Below, piece by piece: positions 24,512 through 34,205 of a stretch of 64,000 nucleotides of DNA. The notes under the pieces were generated by a model that worked only from the letters and a program-made list of their open reading frames with translations, did no database searches and was not told the DNA's origin. This DNA is from Impatiens glandulifera. Its lineage: Eukaryota; Streptophyta; Magnoliopsida; Ericales; Balsaminaceae. The translations under genes were made by a program, and so were the position numbers. Position 1 is the stretch's first letter. Each line of letters begins with the position of its first letter. Location of the stretch: positions 24,970,676-25,034,675 of the forward strand of contig NC_061869.1 of the NCBI RefSeq assembly GCF_907164915.1, given 5' to 3'.

Positions 24512-25717
24512 TGTTAGGATCTAGGTCGCAGCTGGGGGACCGGGGTCTGGGCCGGTTAACGCGTCTCACTCAAAAGGTGGTGATTAATCCGGTTAGAGAT
24601 TAACATCGGGGTTTCAATACTACACAAACTGTCACAAACCCTTGAACCATGTTCAAGCGCGGAAGAGGTTTGTTTCAGGTTGAAGCAGCACACTCACGAG
24701 ATAGGCAGAACCGGTTTTAGATAAGACAGGTTTGGAAGTTGCTGGGTCGGTTTTGGATCTTAGTGATTCGGTTTAGGTAGTGTTGAATCGGTTATAGCGA
24801 TGTAAATGGGTTAGTACAGATCGGTTAGAATGTAGAACCGGTAGAAAGTAAATAACAAGACAGATTTTTATGGATGTTCGGAGATAAAACTCCTACGTCA
24901 CCCCTTCCTCTCGAAACCGCGAGAAGGATATTCACTAAGGAATACAAACACAATCCGATCGAGACTTATTTCCTGCTCGATAACACCCGTACAATTTTAA
25001 CCGAAATTGTAAATACACACTTCAACTTAGCACTTAAGCTTTCTAGAGATAGAACACAATCTTATCACTTGTAAATTAATTGTCCACTGTGTCCCGCATT
25101 TACTCCTCTTCAGCTCCTCCTTTTATAGGTGAAATGTGCCAACGGTCACATTTCATTTCCTTGAATTTGATTGGTTGAGTAGAGGTTCAGTGATTCAGAC
25201 CTGGCGGTCAATTTTTCTGACCTGGCAGTCTGTTCTTCCAGTATGTAGGTCAAACCGGCTAGGTTTGTCTTTTACTCAATGTGGTAACTGTCGGTTAGAC
25301 AGTTGTCTGTACTTGGGAGATTGTCTTTCTGATTTATCCTGAAGTAGAAAGATCTTGTAGGACTGTCTTCTGTAGCCTACAGACTGTCCTCAGACTTGTA
25401 TGGATATGACAATGTTCAGTATGTTCCTTTGGTATCATTCTCAACAGATACCCGAAGTATCTTCTTATGTTGGTCGGTTATTTGTGTTAACCGGATGGCT
25501 TCCGGTTATTCCTTGGCGACTGTCTAGTGTTTCCGGCCTTCTTGTTTTGACCGATCTTGCCTTCTTTGTGCGGTCATGTTTCTGGTCAGTTTAGGTGTTT
25601 GACCGGTTGAGTTTCTTAACCGGTTCAGTGATTTGACCGGTCCGGTTCTTTGTCTGTTTCTGCATAAGAAGTTTATTTGTGTTAAGTTCTATTAACCGGT
25701 CTAATTTTATCTAAACA
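24512..25717 (-). repeat. 3' LTR of the large Copia element
   Basis: Begins TGTTAGGATC and ends ATCTAAACA, with one extra A compared with the other LTR. On the minus strand a TATA box CCTATAAAAGGA lies at 25121-25132. Read on the minus strand, the R/U5 region carries the block 'AAGGGGTGACGTAGGAG' and 'CTCCGAACATCCATAAA' shared with the two other LTR families in the window. Confidence 0.95.
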
Positions 25718-25965
25718 ATTTCTCCCTTTTTAGTATTTTATTTAAAATTATCAAAATCATGTAAGGTTGTAGACGTAGGCCGGTTTTGTTTTTAAGGGTT
25801 TGTTTTGGCCGGATTTTTGAAATTGACTTGGGAGAATTTTTCGAAAAATTTTGGAAAATTTTGAGAAAAAATTTATCTTTTATCTTATCAATTTCTCCCT
25901 TTTTGAGTATTTTATTTAAAATTATCAAAATCATGTAAGGTTGCAAATGTAGGCCGGTTTCCAAA
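25718..25965 (-). repeat. Polypurine tract region, tandemly duplicated
   Basis: The sequence 'tttctccctttttagtattt' (minus strand AAAAAGGGAGAAA, the plus-strand primer of Copia elements) directly abuts the LTR at 25718. It recurs at 25891-25905. Each copy is followed by the same roughly 45 bp ('atttaaaattatcaaaatca' and 'tgtaaggttg'). The LTR-proximal copy should be the functional one. Confidence 0.85.
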
Positions 25966-26102
25966 AAGAACTTTATATATATATAAGTAAAGATAACCGC
26001 AAAAGGACAAAATACTATATATGTAAAAAACCGAAGTAAACATAAGTAAAGGTGGAAAAGAGAGCCCCTATTTGTTCAATTTGGATGGAAGGAAGTCTTC
26101 CA

Positions 26103-26345
26103 TCAGTTCATCTGTTGGTTGTCCCTTAGCCGGTTGAGCCGGCCTTGAGTAGGAACCCCAACTCCTGAGGTGTCCGTGTGAGTAGGGAACGGTTGACCGA
26201 TCGTTCTGACTGGAACTTCATCGAAAACTCGCTGTCTTGTAGGTTGCGGCTCGAGATCCTCTTCGAAGTCATCCTCGGTTTGCAAAGCCGGGTTCAGTGG
26301 AGGGTCAACAACTGTCTCGGTGATTCTGCCCAACATCTCGGTGAC
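26103..26345 (-). pseudogene. In-frame extension of accessory ORF 1 beyond its stop
   Basis: Directly after the TAA at 26346-26348, the same frame stays open for about 80 codons (VTEML..., acidic 'DDFEEDLEPQPTRQR', ending near 26103). The composition resembles the rest of the protein. The stop is therefore either recent nonsense or a natural end followed by chance coding. Confidence 0.5.
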
Positions 26346-28724
26346 TTAAGCCTTCCTTGAGGGAACTTTCCTTTTTCGTGTTGCCGGAACCGAAGAGGAG
26401 GGAGCCACCTTGGACTTCTTGTGAGCCTTGGCATATTCGTCGTACATTTGTTTCTCAGCGTTGAACCACTTTGCCTCCTTGGCTTCTTGAGATGATATGG
26501 ATTTTGCGAGTTCCAGATTTTTGGCCGTTAATATTCGTAAGCTTTCGTTGAAGTTCGCATCAGACTGTGGTGCCTCCTTCTTTTTCCGCGTCCCCTCGTC
26601 TAGCGCATCCTGAACTTGTCGGGCCGCGAGGGCATTCGCCTCCTCAATTGTCTTATCCGCAGCAAGCTTGGCCTTTATTAACTCAGTCACCTGTTCGGTG
26701 ACCGCCTTGAGGTCGGCCTCAAGCTTGGTGTTCCTTTCCTCAAGACTTGCATTCTTCTCTTCAAGATTTGTGACCCTGTCGAGTGTCGAACCGGCTTGGG
26801 TACTTGACCGCCCCAGGTTCTCATCGACCTTTGTAAGCCGTTGCTCGGTCTTCTCTTGAAACCGTTCCATCTCTGCGATCCCTCGGTGAACCGACTCGAA
26901 GTCATCCACCAACTTCGAAGTCGTATCTTCCAAGGCTATTGTTCGCTTAAGATGGGCGCCGTACAGAACATCGGCTTCACGGTAGTTGGTTTCGATCGAC
27001 GTGATCCGCTCGTTTGCCTTGCCAAGATCATCCCTTGTTGTCTCGGCCAACTTGATTGCTTGAACCGCGACTTTCTTAATTTTCTTCTTCCACGGTCGAA
27101 CCACGGTGTTGGCAAATTCGTTGATGATAGTTATGACCTTCTCTTCCGTAATGGCCGGTTCTGAATCCCGGACTTGATCAGATTCAAGATTGTCGGTGAG
27201 AGGAGGCTCTGTCCTATTGTCGGTTATGTCGATCGTCTGATCCGCTGGAGGAGACGTATCGCCTGGATTCTGACCGTCAACATTCTCATGAGTTGGAGAG
27301 TGCGTTGTATCTTGCTGGTCGGGCACCGCTTCATGCCGCGCCACTTCGTCGATGAACTCTCCTTTCTTGACCGCAAGTAACTCCAACACCAAGAGTTGTA
27401 GTTGAGACTTCGGTGTTCCTGGAATATACCTTTCTGTAAGTTTTCGAATATGTTCGGATAGCTTTTGTAGCCGAGCACGCGGTTCCACTATTGCGTGTCG
27501 GTCCAAGGCTTCGTTGGGATCCTTGGCTTTTGTTAGGTTGATGACGTCCTCCTCTATCTCCATCAACCTTTCGAATCTTTGTCCAGCGGTTAGTCTCGGT
27601 AGCATTTGTTTGTAGAATTTGTCACACCGGTATCGGAACCACTCATAGTATACTTCGGATGCCTCGTGAGCCTGCAGATCGATTTCCTCCATGATTCTGC
27701 GCACTATATTCTCGGCCACCTCCTGGTCGTTGTTATCGTGAACGTCTTCCTCCCTAGGGCCGTCTGCAACAAGATTTTCCTGTTCAAGACTGGCCGATTG
27801 TTCCTCTTCTATCGGTCCTTTTTCTTTACCGGACATATTTTCTTCGGTATTATGTGAAGCCGTTCGTTCGGAGTTGGAGGCCGAATCGTCCTCATTTTGC
27901 GTTTCAGAGGGCGGATCCGCAAATTCTATCGGTTGTTTGTCCTTCTTGCTCCCGGATCTGCCCTTTACCGGAGCCAGTTTCTTATTGGCAGACCTCTTCT
28001 TTCGGCCATCTGTAGAACCGGAGGCTTTCTTCTTCTTTTCCAAGAATTGGCGAGACCCTATGATTTTGCTTGAAGGAAGAAGAACACCCGGACCGGTGTT
28101 GATGTTGTGGTGGAGCATGATCTTCCCGAGTGGGATGGCGTATCCCCATGACCGGGTGGAATCCGGTATCACCATGTCTTTTAGGTTGTTGAAAATTTCC
28201 TTCGCCCAGTTAATATTTATGCCGTTTAGTAAACCGGCAAGCATCTCGATTTTTACCTTAGTGAGATTATCAAAATTTCCCCCTCTCGCCTGGACCGACT
28301 TGGTGAAGATGTCACATAGCGGTATATATTCCGGTCGAAGTGATGATTTCTTTCCGGAGACTTCTACATGAGCTGTGGTTGCCAAGAGAACCTGGCAAGC
28401 CGCCTCGAAGGTTTCTCGATCTAGATCCGTCGAAATGTTGCGTCCATCTGTTGGTAGGCGTAGGATTTCAGCAACCGACTCTTCGGTTAGGTCGAACTGC
28501 TGACCGCCGACGGTTGCGGTTATTGTTCTGCCGGTGAGAGATGCGGTTTTAAAGAATTCCTCAACCGCTTCTTTGTATAGAACAAACGGACCACCTAGGA
28601 AGTATTCGAGGCCGGATTCGGAAATCCGGGATAAAACTCGCTTTGCCGGAGCCGAACCGTTTTCTCTGATTTCTTCAAAGTCTACCTGGACGATATGTTT
28701 GAACAATGCGGAATCACGACCCAT
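26346..28724 (-). CDS. Copia accessory ORF 1: unrecognised 792-residue protein with coiled coil
   Basis: This is the longest open frame in the window. Residues about 1-230 form a folded-looking domain with 'GLEYFLGGPFVLYKEAVEEF', 'FDLTEESVAEILRLPTDG', 'LCDIFTKSVQARGGNFDNLT', 'INWAKEIFNNLKDMVIP' and 'GPGVLLPSSKI'. Residues about 235-275 are strongly basic (NLS-like). Residues 275-545 are acidic and polar. Residues about 545-770 are a heptad-rich coiled coil, and the C-terminus is basic (RKRKVPSRKA). The N-terminal domain is shared with the two ORFs at 29282-30031 and 30475-35840. It is not gag, pol or a known env. I recall, unverified, similar extra ORFs downstream of pol in other asterid Copia elements. 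The frame stays open for about 80 codons beyond the TAA, so the ancestral protein may have been longer. A TATA box lies about 107 bp upstream of the ATG. Confidence 0.75.
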   Translation of the reverse strand: MGRDSALFKHIVQVDFEEIRENGSAPAKRVLSRISESGLEYFLGGPFVLYKEAVEEFFKTASLTGRTITATVGGQQFDLTEESVAEILRLPTDGRNISTDLDRETFEAACQVLLATTAHVEVSGKKSSLRPEYIPLCDIFTKSVQARGGNFDNLTKVKIEMLAGLLNGININWAKEIFNNLKDMVIPDSTRSWGYAIPLGKIMLHHNINTGPGVLLPSSKIIGSRQFLEKKKKASGSTDGRKKRSANKKLAPVKGRSGSKKDKQPIEFADPPSETQNEDDSASNSERTASHNTEENMSGKEKGPIEEEQSASLEQENLVADGPREEDVHDNNDQEVAENIVRRIMEEIDLQAHEASEVYYEWFRYRCDKFYKQMLPRLTAGQRFERLMEIEEDVINLTKAKDPNEALDRHAIVEPRARLQKLSEHIRKLTERYIPGTPKSQLQLLVLELLAVKKGEFIDEVARHEAVPDQQDTTHSPTHENVDGQNPGDTSPPADQTIDITDNRTEPPLTDNLESDQVRDSEPAITEEKVITIINEFANTVVRPWKKKIKKVAVQAIKLAETTRDDLGKANERITSIETNYREADVLYGAHLKRTIALEDTTSKLVDDFESVHRGIAEMERFQEKTEQRLTKVDENLGRSSTQAGSTLDRVTNLEEKNASLEERNTKLEADLKAVTEQVTELIKAKLAADKTIEEANALAARQVQDALDEGTRKKKEAPQSDANFNESLRILTAKNLELAKSISSQEAKEAKWFNAEKQMYDEYAKAHKKSKVAPSSSVPATRKRKVPSRKA

Positions 28725-28830
28725 TGGTGATTATTGAATTGAGAGAGCAAGAGAGCTGTGTGGAGAGAGTTTGAGAAAGCTAGAGAGAGAAAGCCGTTTC
28801 GCGTAATAATGAAATGAAATGGCTAAGGAC

Positions 28831-28840
28831 CCTTTTATAG
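28831..28840 (-). promoter_or_regulatory. TATA box upstream of accessory ORF 1
   Basis: CTATAAAAGG on the minus strand, 107-116 bp before the ATG at 28724. It is a near-perfect plant TATA box and is far from either LTR. A leader of about 70-80 nt would result. Confidence 0.5.
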
Positions 28841-29281
28841 TTGCGGTTTGGAAACCCAACCGTCGCAAACCGTCCCATCACCTTTAGGCGGGAATTTTCC
28901 CTCCAAGTGAATTGGGCGGCAAACCAAGGGCGGCAAACCGTGGGCGGGAAACAAAAAGGCGGCAAATCAAAGCGGGAAACCAAAGGCGGGATATTTGAGC
29001 GGGAGTTTTTGGGTGGGAAATTTCCCTCCAAAAATTTCGAGTGGACTTTTGATTTCAGTTTTAATGAGGCGGTCCCTTTTCAAAGCCGTCTATGAAGAGA
29101 TGTGATCTATTAACCGCGAAGATGCGGTTTATGACTTTAACCGGATTTTTCAATGAAGACAAAGTGATTTATTAATATCAACCGGTTAGTTAGATGGATA
29201 ACCTGAATTTTGCAACCTCTAACCCGATTATAAAACTGAAATAGAATTTTATTGAAGAAAGAGTACAGGATATAAACCGAT
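28841..29281. other. Spacer between accessory ORFs 1 and 2
   Basis: This holds the presumed promoter of ORF 1 (with repeated 'ggcgg(c/g)aaa' phrases at about 28915-29020) and the 3' flank of ORF 2. No independent gene is seen. The 'gggcggcaaacc' repeats are GC-rich compared with the surroundings and could be promoter elements. Confidence 0.4.
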
Positions 29282-30031
29282 TCATGAATCAGTTTTAAAA
29301 ATAGGAATACATAAGAAATAAAAATATAACTTATGTGATAACGACCCTTGAAAGTTTTTCTCCACTCCATCCACGTCAAGGATGTTTGAAGGAGATGCCG
29401 GTGTGCCCGGTCCAAATTCTGGGTGGTACTTGAGGATGAGCCGACTGATGTGAGGAGCATAACTGAGACCTTTCTTGGTCAGCACCATAGTTTTCAGATT
29501 TTGGAAGATGACCGATGACCAATTGATAGGCGTATTGCTAACAATGTAGGTCATCATGTCAAATATTCTTTTCGAGTAGCGTTGATTAGGGGATTGACAG
29601 ATGATAGATCGGTTAACAATCTCATAGAGGAGTTGGATGTGGTGGGCAAGTCGGATTTTCAGCCCGTAGTTCTCTACCGGTACATCGGTTCCGGAGAAGA
29701 ATTCTGAGTAATCGGTCGCTGCACTTCCCACCCGGGTTGGGAAGTCGGAAAACCCTTATGTGGGTAGGTTGAACATTTGAGCAAACTCGGCTTCATCCAG
29801 CCAGAAAGTGTGATCTCTCACTGTGGAAACATTGTAGTTTCCTCTTATGCAAGCACTTCTGAAGAAGGTCTTGACATCCTCAAGGAGTATGGGACCGGAT
29901 TCTTCGAGAAAGGTGCGAAGACCGGTGTCAATGAGAGATTCAAACATGACCTCCTTGGTTTCTAGATCCCAATGTTCCATACATGAATCGAAGTCGATGC
30001 TCAGGAAGTTGCCTAGAGTTCGGCTCAGCAT
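29282..30031 (-). pseudogene. Copia accessory ORF 2, one in-frame stop
   Basis: Starts at ATG 30031 (MLSRTLGNFLSIDFDS) and shares the family pattern: 'TGLRTFLEESGP', 'VKTFFRSACIRGN', a hydrophobic strand, 'FAQMFNLPT', then 'LLYEIVNRSI', 'INWSSVIFQNLKTMVL' and 'EFGPGTPASPSNIL'. A single TAA after 'NLPT' (about 29754-29756) splits two otherwise collinear same-frame halves, totalling about 249 codons. It has only the N-terminal domain of accessory ORF 1, not the coiled coil. It lies 0.6 kb upstream of ORF 1 in the same orientation. Function unknown. Confidence 0.7.
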
Positions 30032-30106
30032 GATTCAAACTTTGCTATAAGAGAGATAGTTCAAGAAATTTTGTTTTGAGATGTGTTAGGTTGATTAGAG
30101 GGTGAC

Positions 30107-30117
30107 TCCTTATATAA
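30107..30117 (-). promoter_or_regulatory. TATA box upstream of accessory ORF 2
   Basis: CTTATATAAGG on the minus strand, about 76-86 bp before the ATG at 30031. The spacing resembles that of the other two accessory ORFs. Confidence 0.5.
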
Positions 30118-30474
30118 GTCTGGATTTGGAGGGAAAATATTAGCATTTAATGTTGAAGATCAGTTTTGTCTTATTAGTGAAGAGAATATTTATGTTTTCA
30201 AAATGTATTGGGAAGAAGTTACTTTTGACCGACTACGGAGCTCGAGGTAAGAATCTAGTTGAAAAGTAACCAAATTAGTTGGATAGTAATTACTCATGTA
30301 GTTGGGAGTTACTTCAATAATTGAACGTTACTTTTCATTAATGACGGATGTGATAAGAAAAGTAACCGATTGAAACCGAAGATAACATAAACCGGGCCAA
30401 AATGACCATAAGGGAAGTTGAACAAAGATACAACCGGTTCGTACAGCAAAATGACCGGTGTAGAAAGGAGTGGC
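30118..30474. other. Spacer between accessory ORFs 2 and 3
   Basis: No gene was seen. Imperfect 'agttggatagtaattact' and 'gttactt(t/c)' phrases repeat around 30255-30330. It would contain the 3' end of ORF 3 and upstream sequence of ORF 2. Confidence 0.4.
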
Positions 30475-31141
30475 TTAATATCCGCTGGAGTTGGCGTGAC
30501 CGTTGGAGTTGATGTGGCGATTCCTCCTCTTCCAAGCCTTTTCAAACCGCTCATAAAATGAGTCGGTGACTTCCTTGGTGAGTACCTGGGCTTGGTTCAA
30601 CCCTTCGCCCGGACATGTTGGGACTCCAAGCTCCAGAAGCAGACAACTTAGTTGAGAAACGAGACCGACTGTTCGAACGCCAATCATCCAGATTAGGACG
30701 TCGAACAACACCCTTGACCAGTTGACCGGTGTACCCGTGGTTATCGCGGCCATGATGTTGAAGGCAGCGGTACAATACGTGTTGGTCACATCCCTTCCTA
30801 GGATGCCTCGACCGATCACGTCGTTGAGAAGCTGGTATTCAGCTTTCAACAGTGACTTGGCACCGTGGTCATCAACTGGTTGATTAGACCGGGCAAAGGC
30901 TAAGGAGATCTCGGCTTTTAGTTCAGCCGGTACATTAAGGTCGGTCAGCCCTTGCTTTGGTAGGTCAAAGCATCTTGCAAAGTCATTTTCGGTAAAGTCG
31001 AATACAATCCCTCCCACTTTTGACTGAATATGTGTGTCAAAGTGAGGAGTTCCACGAAAAACCCTGGCATTGTAAAAAAAATCCAGGACCGATTCAGAAT
31101 AGATGACATGTTTCTCGTCTAGAAAGTGTTGGAGACCAGTG

Positions 31142-32520
31142 TGATAAAAAAAATTTAAGTAGATTAATTTTAAACCGGTTAGAAAATAATTGTTATAACT
31201 TATGAAAAATATATGTTAAACTGCTAAGTTATATCAAGTATATTAATTAGTTTAAATATAACAAGAAGTTGTTGTAACATAGTGGTTAACAGCTCTACCT
31301 GTCACACAGGTGACCAGGGATCAAATCCCACTGGCTGCAAATAATATTTAAAGTTTTGCTGTTTCAGGGAAATTGAGCAAAATCCATTCGGTTGGAAATA
31401 TATATACCGTCCGGTTGTTTGACTTCGGTTTGAAGTAAAAGCAACCGGTTTGGCCAAGAAGTTCAGTCAACTCGTCCAAGAAGCTTAGTCAGCTGGTTGG
31501 TCAACTGGAGTTCAGTTAGGAGATCGGTCAACAGGCATTTAATGAAAGAAGGCTTCAGTCATAAATGTTCCGGTTGATTAAATGCTGTATGTTACGGTTG
31601 ATTAAATGTTGTATGTTCCGGTTGATTAAATTTTGTATGTTCCGGTTGATTAAACAACAGGTAGCTGTCAGGCATGCTTGTCCAAATCCAGAAGCAATCT
31701 CCAGGCACAGGTAGCTGTCAGGCAGGCGGCCGACTAAGAGCATGTCTGTCATGTGTCCAACATGCAAACCGGCTAAGCGCATGTCTGCCATGTGTCCAAA
31801 TTGATCTGTCCAAGAGGGAAGGCGTGCAAGCCTCTTGATCATTACCAGGAGAGAGAAAATATGACCGTTGTGTCCTCTCAGCTATAAAAGGAAGACGAGA
31901 CGTCTTCATTTAATGCAGCGATCAAGCAAAAAATATCAATCACATCTTTTTAAAGAAAATCATTAAGTTAGAGAGATAAAGTTATATATTCCAAAAACCG
32001 GTGTGCCTAAAACCGGAAGCTTTTTTGTGTGTTGTTGTGTTGAGTTGTTGTATTACATCAAAGAGTGAGTTTGGTGTAACCGGCGAGTAGCGAAGTTGGG
32101 CTCGACCGACAGTATTGTTGTAACTCTAAGAGTTAGTGGAAATCCTTCTCATAACCTGAGAAGAAGGGGTGACGTAGGAGGGTTTGCTCCGAACATCCAT
32201 AAACAAATCTTTTGTCTCGTGTTCTTTCGTTGCTTTCATTATCTAACCTCAAACCAATCATACTCCTAAAACCGGTCACTCACATCCATAAAACCGACTC
32301 CTCCTAAAACATCATCTAAAGTCACAAACGTTGCTTCAACCTGAAACAGACATTTCCGCCCTTGAACCCGGTTCAAGAGTCTGTGACAGTTTGTGCAGTG
32401 CTAAGAACAGTTTTAGTCTTTAACCGGACTATCACCAAAGAGTTGTGTGTTGTGTAAGTGGCCACCCTTCCCGAAACCGGAAACAACCCCGGTCCTCCAA
32501 GGGCGTCCCCGATCCTAACA
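31142..32520 (+). repeat. 5' LTR of the nested element
   Basis: Begins TGATAAAAAAAATTTAAG and ends GATCCTAACA. A TATA box (GCTATAAAAGG) lies at about 31881-31891. A tRNA-Asp-like segment lies at 31268-31339. Near the 3' side is the conserved block with 'gaaggggtgacgtaggagg' and 'ccgaacatccataaa'. Confidence 0.95.
31268..31339 (+). pseudogene. tRNA-Asp-like sequence in the 5' LTR
   Basis: The 72-nt stretch aligns end to end with plant tRNA-Asp(GTC). It has 'gttgttgtaacatagtggtt' at the 5' side, 'cctgtcac' with anticodon GTC, 'aggtgacc' and B-box-like GGATCAAATCC (9 of 11). Six of seven acceptor pairs are possible, counting G-T, but two anticodon-stem pairs are lost. A functional tRNA is unlikely; it looks like a captured tRNA-related segment. 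Confidence 0.7.
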
Positions 32521-32522
32521 AG

Positions 32523-32534
32523 TGGTATCAGAGC
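32523..32534 (+). promoter_or_regulatory. Primer binding site (tRNA-iMet), nested element
   Basis: TGGTATCAGAGC two bases after the LTR end is the standard complement of the initiator tRNA-Met 3' end used by plant Copia elements. Confidence 0.95.
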
Positions 32535-32565
32535 GAGGTTTTTAGCACTCAAGCAACCAAAGAAG

Positions 32566-32862
32566 ATGGGAAGCATGACCCACAGCGATAGGCCACTTAT
32601 GCTAAACATTGAGGCATTTAGCGGCTGGAAGGTTCAGATGTATTTACATCTGATCACATTGGATGATGAAATGAGCACCATCCTAAAGGATGGTCCGATA
32701 AAGATTAACAAGGAGACGGAAGAATGGACGGTTGAAGATAGGAGAAGAAGTAACCTAGACAACCATTGCATGAGACATATTTTCAAATCTTTGGATAACA
32801 ACACTTTCGAGAAAGTCATGGAATGCGAAACGGGAAAAGAAGTGTGGGAAAAGTTGATCTAA
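32566..32862 (+). pseudogene. Truncated gag (UBN2 family) of the nested element
   Basis: From ATG 32566 about 98 codons encode a Copia gag N-terminus: 'GWKVQMYLHLITLDDEMSTI', 'WTVEDRRRSNLDNHCMRHIF', 'GKEVWEKLI', then a stop. The large element's gag at 41387 has the same order (FANWKARMYLHLITMDDEM, WTAEDRRRNNLDNHA, KETWETVI). The rest of the gag domain and the zinc knuckle are missing. Confidence 0.85.
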
Positions 32863-32916
32863 CTGTTTGAAGGTAGTGATCAAACAAAGGAGAACCAGAA
32901 AGAGCAGAAGGTTCTA

Positions 32917-33715
32917 ATGGTTGCTGAAAGCAAGGGAAAATGGGCCGATAGCGATTCGGACGACTCATCATGCAACGACAATGATGATAAAGTTGAAACC
33001 TGCTTCACGACTAAGAAAGAATCTGAGGTATTTGATCTCTCCTTTGATGACTTTACACGAGATGATCTAATTACTGTACTAAATGACATGGTCATTAAGT
33101 ATAGAAAATTGTCAAAATCCCTTAATCAAACTATTTCAAAAATTAAATCTGATAGTTTAAAATGTTCATCTCAAATCAAAGAGGTTGATGTTTCAATAAA
33201 TGAGATCTCATCTGTGAATGAGAAGCTTAAGGAAGAAATTATAATCTGTAATGTTTTAACTTCAAAGGATGAGATGATTTATGTAAAACCAACTTCAAGC
33301 TGGCTGAAACCTGAGAGAAGGGCAGCCAGTTTGTATGGAAAAGAAAACTTTGACCGAAAGTTTAGAGATGTTTACCGAAAAACATCTTTTAAAGTTAAAT
33401 CATCATCAGGTAGATATACTATACATACACACAACGGAAAATTCATCAAAATAATTAAAGTATGGATTCTCAAGGGATTAATAAGCCACGGACCCAAAGA
33501 AAAATGGGGACCAGATTTTTTATTGTCTATGAATGCAGGTAAATCAAGACAGAAGCTTGGAAGAGACAACATGGCATCCGGACAGTCGGCTGCTGACGAA
33601 CACATCATTTGAAGGGAACAAGCATGAAGTGGCTAACATCCTCACAAAGCCACTTCTCGAGTCTAAGTTTTCTTCCCTTAGAAATATTTTAGAATTGTTA
33701 GATTACAAAATTTGA
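32917..33715 (+). pseudogene. Gag linker joined to pol tail of the nested element
   Basis: The open frame 32917-33612 begins with an acidic and coiled segment ('SDSDDSSCNDNDDKVET', 'DDFTRDDLITVLNDMVIKYR'), like the post-gag segment at 39893-40390. It then passes into unrelated sequence. In another frame 33605-33715 encodes 'FEGNKHEVANILTKPLLESK', the very end of Copia RNase H. The junction marks deletion of nearly all of pol. Confidence 0.75.
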
Positions 33716-33774
33716 AGAAAATTTGTTAAAAAAAAAAAAATGTTTAAAAAAAAAAATTCTCCTTAAACGAAACC

Positions 33775-34032
33775 GTTTTTCCAAAAACCGGCCAAACAAA
33801 TATAAGTTTTCCAAAAACCGGCCAAACAAATATAAGTTTTCCAAAAAACCGGCCAAACAAATATAAGTTTTCCAAAAACCGGCCAAACAAGTGTAAGCTC
33901 TTCAAAAACCGGCCAAACAAGTGTAAGCTCTTTAAAACCGGCCAAACAAGTGTAAGCTCTTTAAAACCGGCCAAACAAATGTAAGCTCTTTAAAACCGGT
34001 CAAACAAATATAAGCTTTTTTAAAAACCGGCC
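33775..34032 (+). repeat. Tandem repeat, about 29-bp unit, nine copies
   Basis: Units of 'aaaccggccaaacaa' plus '(a/g)t(a/g)taagttttcca' repeat with small length changes between the pol tail and the polypurine tract. Apparent peptides (FGRFLENLYL) are repeat by-products. Confidence 0.9.
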
Positions 34033-34033
34033 A

Positions 34034-34205
34034 CATATTACAAGTTTTGAATATTTATTCTAAATAATCAAAAAGGGAGAAATTGATAGAAAAATTAAGT
34101 AGATTAATTTTAAACCGGCCACACATTACAAGTTTTGAATATTTATTCTAAATAATCAAAAAGGGAGAAATTGATAGAAAAATTTAAGTAGATTAATTTT
34201 AAACC
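34034..34205 (+). repeat. Polypurine tract duplicated with the LTR start
   Basis: AAAAAGGGAGAAAT occurs at 34070-34083 and 34158-34171, 88 bp apart. After each copy comes the LTR start 'tgatagaaaaat'. The second copy leads into the complete LTR; the first is followed by only about 35 bp of LTR. The same kind of duplication occurs at the 3' end of the large element. Confidence 0.85.

Noticed and set aside
24874..25594. Three short plus-strand frames, two of them repeated at 41789-42257
   Set aside because: They are inside the two LTRs, so they duplicate only because the LTR does; orientation is opposite to the element.
27874..28371. 165-residue plus-strand frame opposite accessory ORF 1
   Set aside because: It is a shadow of the 792-residue minus-strand frame and lacks recognisable features.
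31268..31339. Functional tRNA-Asp gene
   Set aside because: Anticodon-stem pairs and B-box positions are lost and both copies lie in LTRs; kept only as a tRNA-like pseudogene.
33698..33974. Repetitive Phe/Leu-rich peptides (FGRFLENLYL type)
   Set aside because: They are by-products of the 29-bp tandem repeat, open in several frames only because of its sequence.
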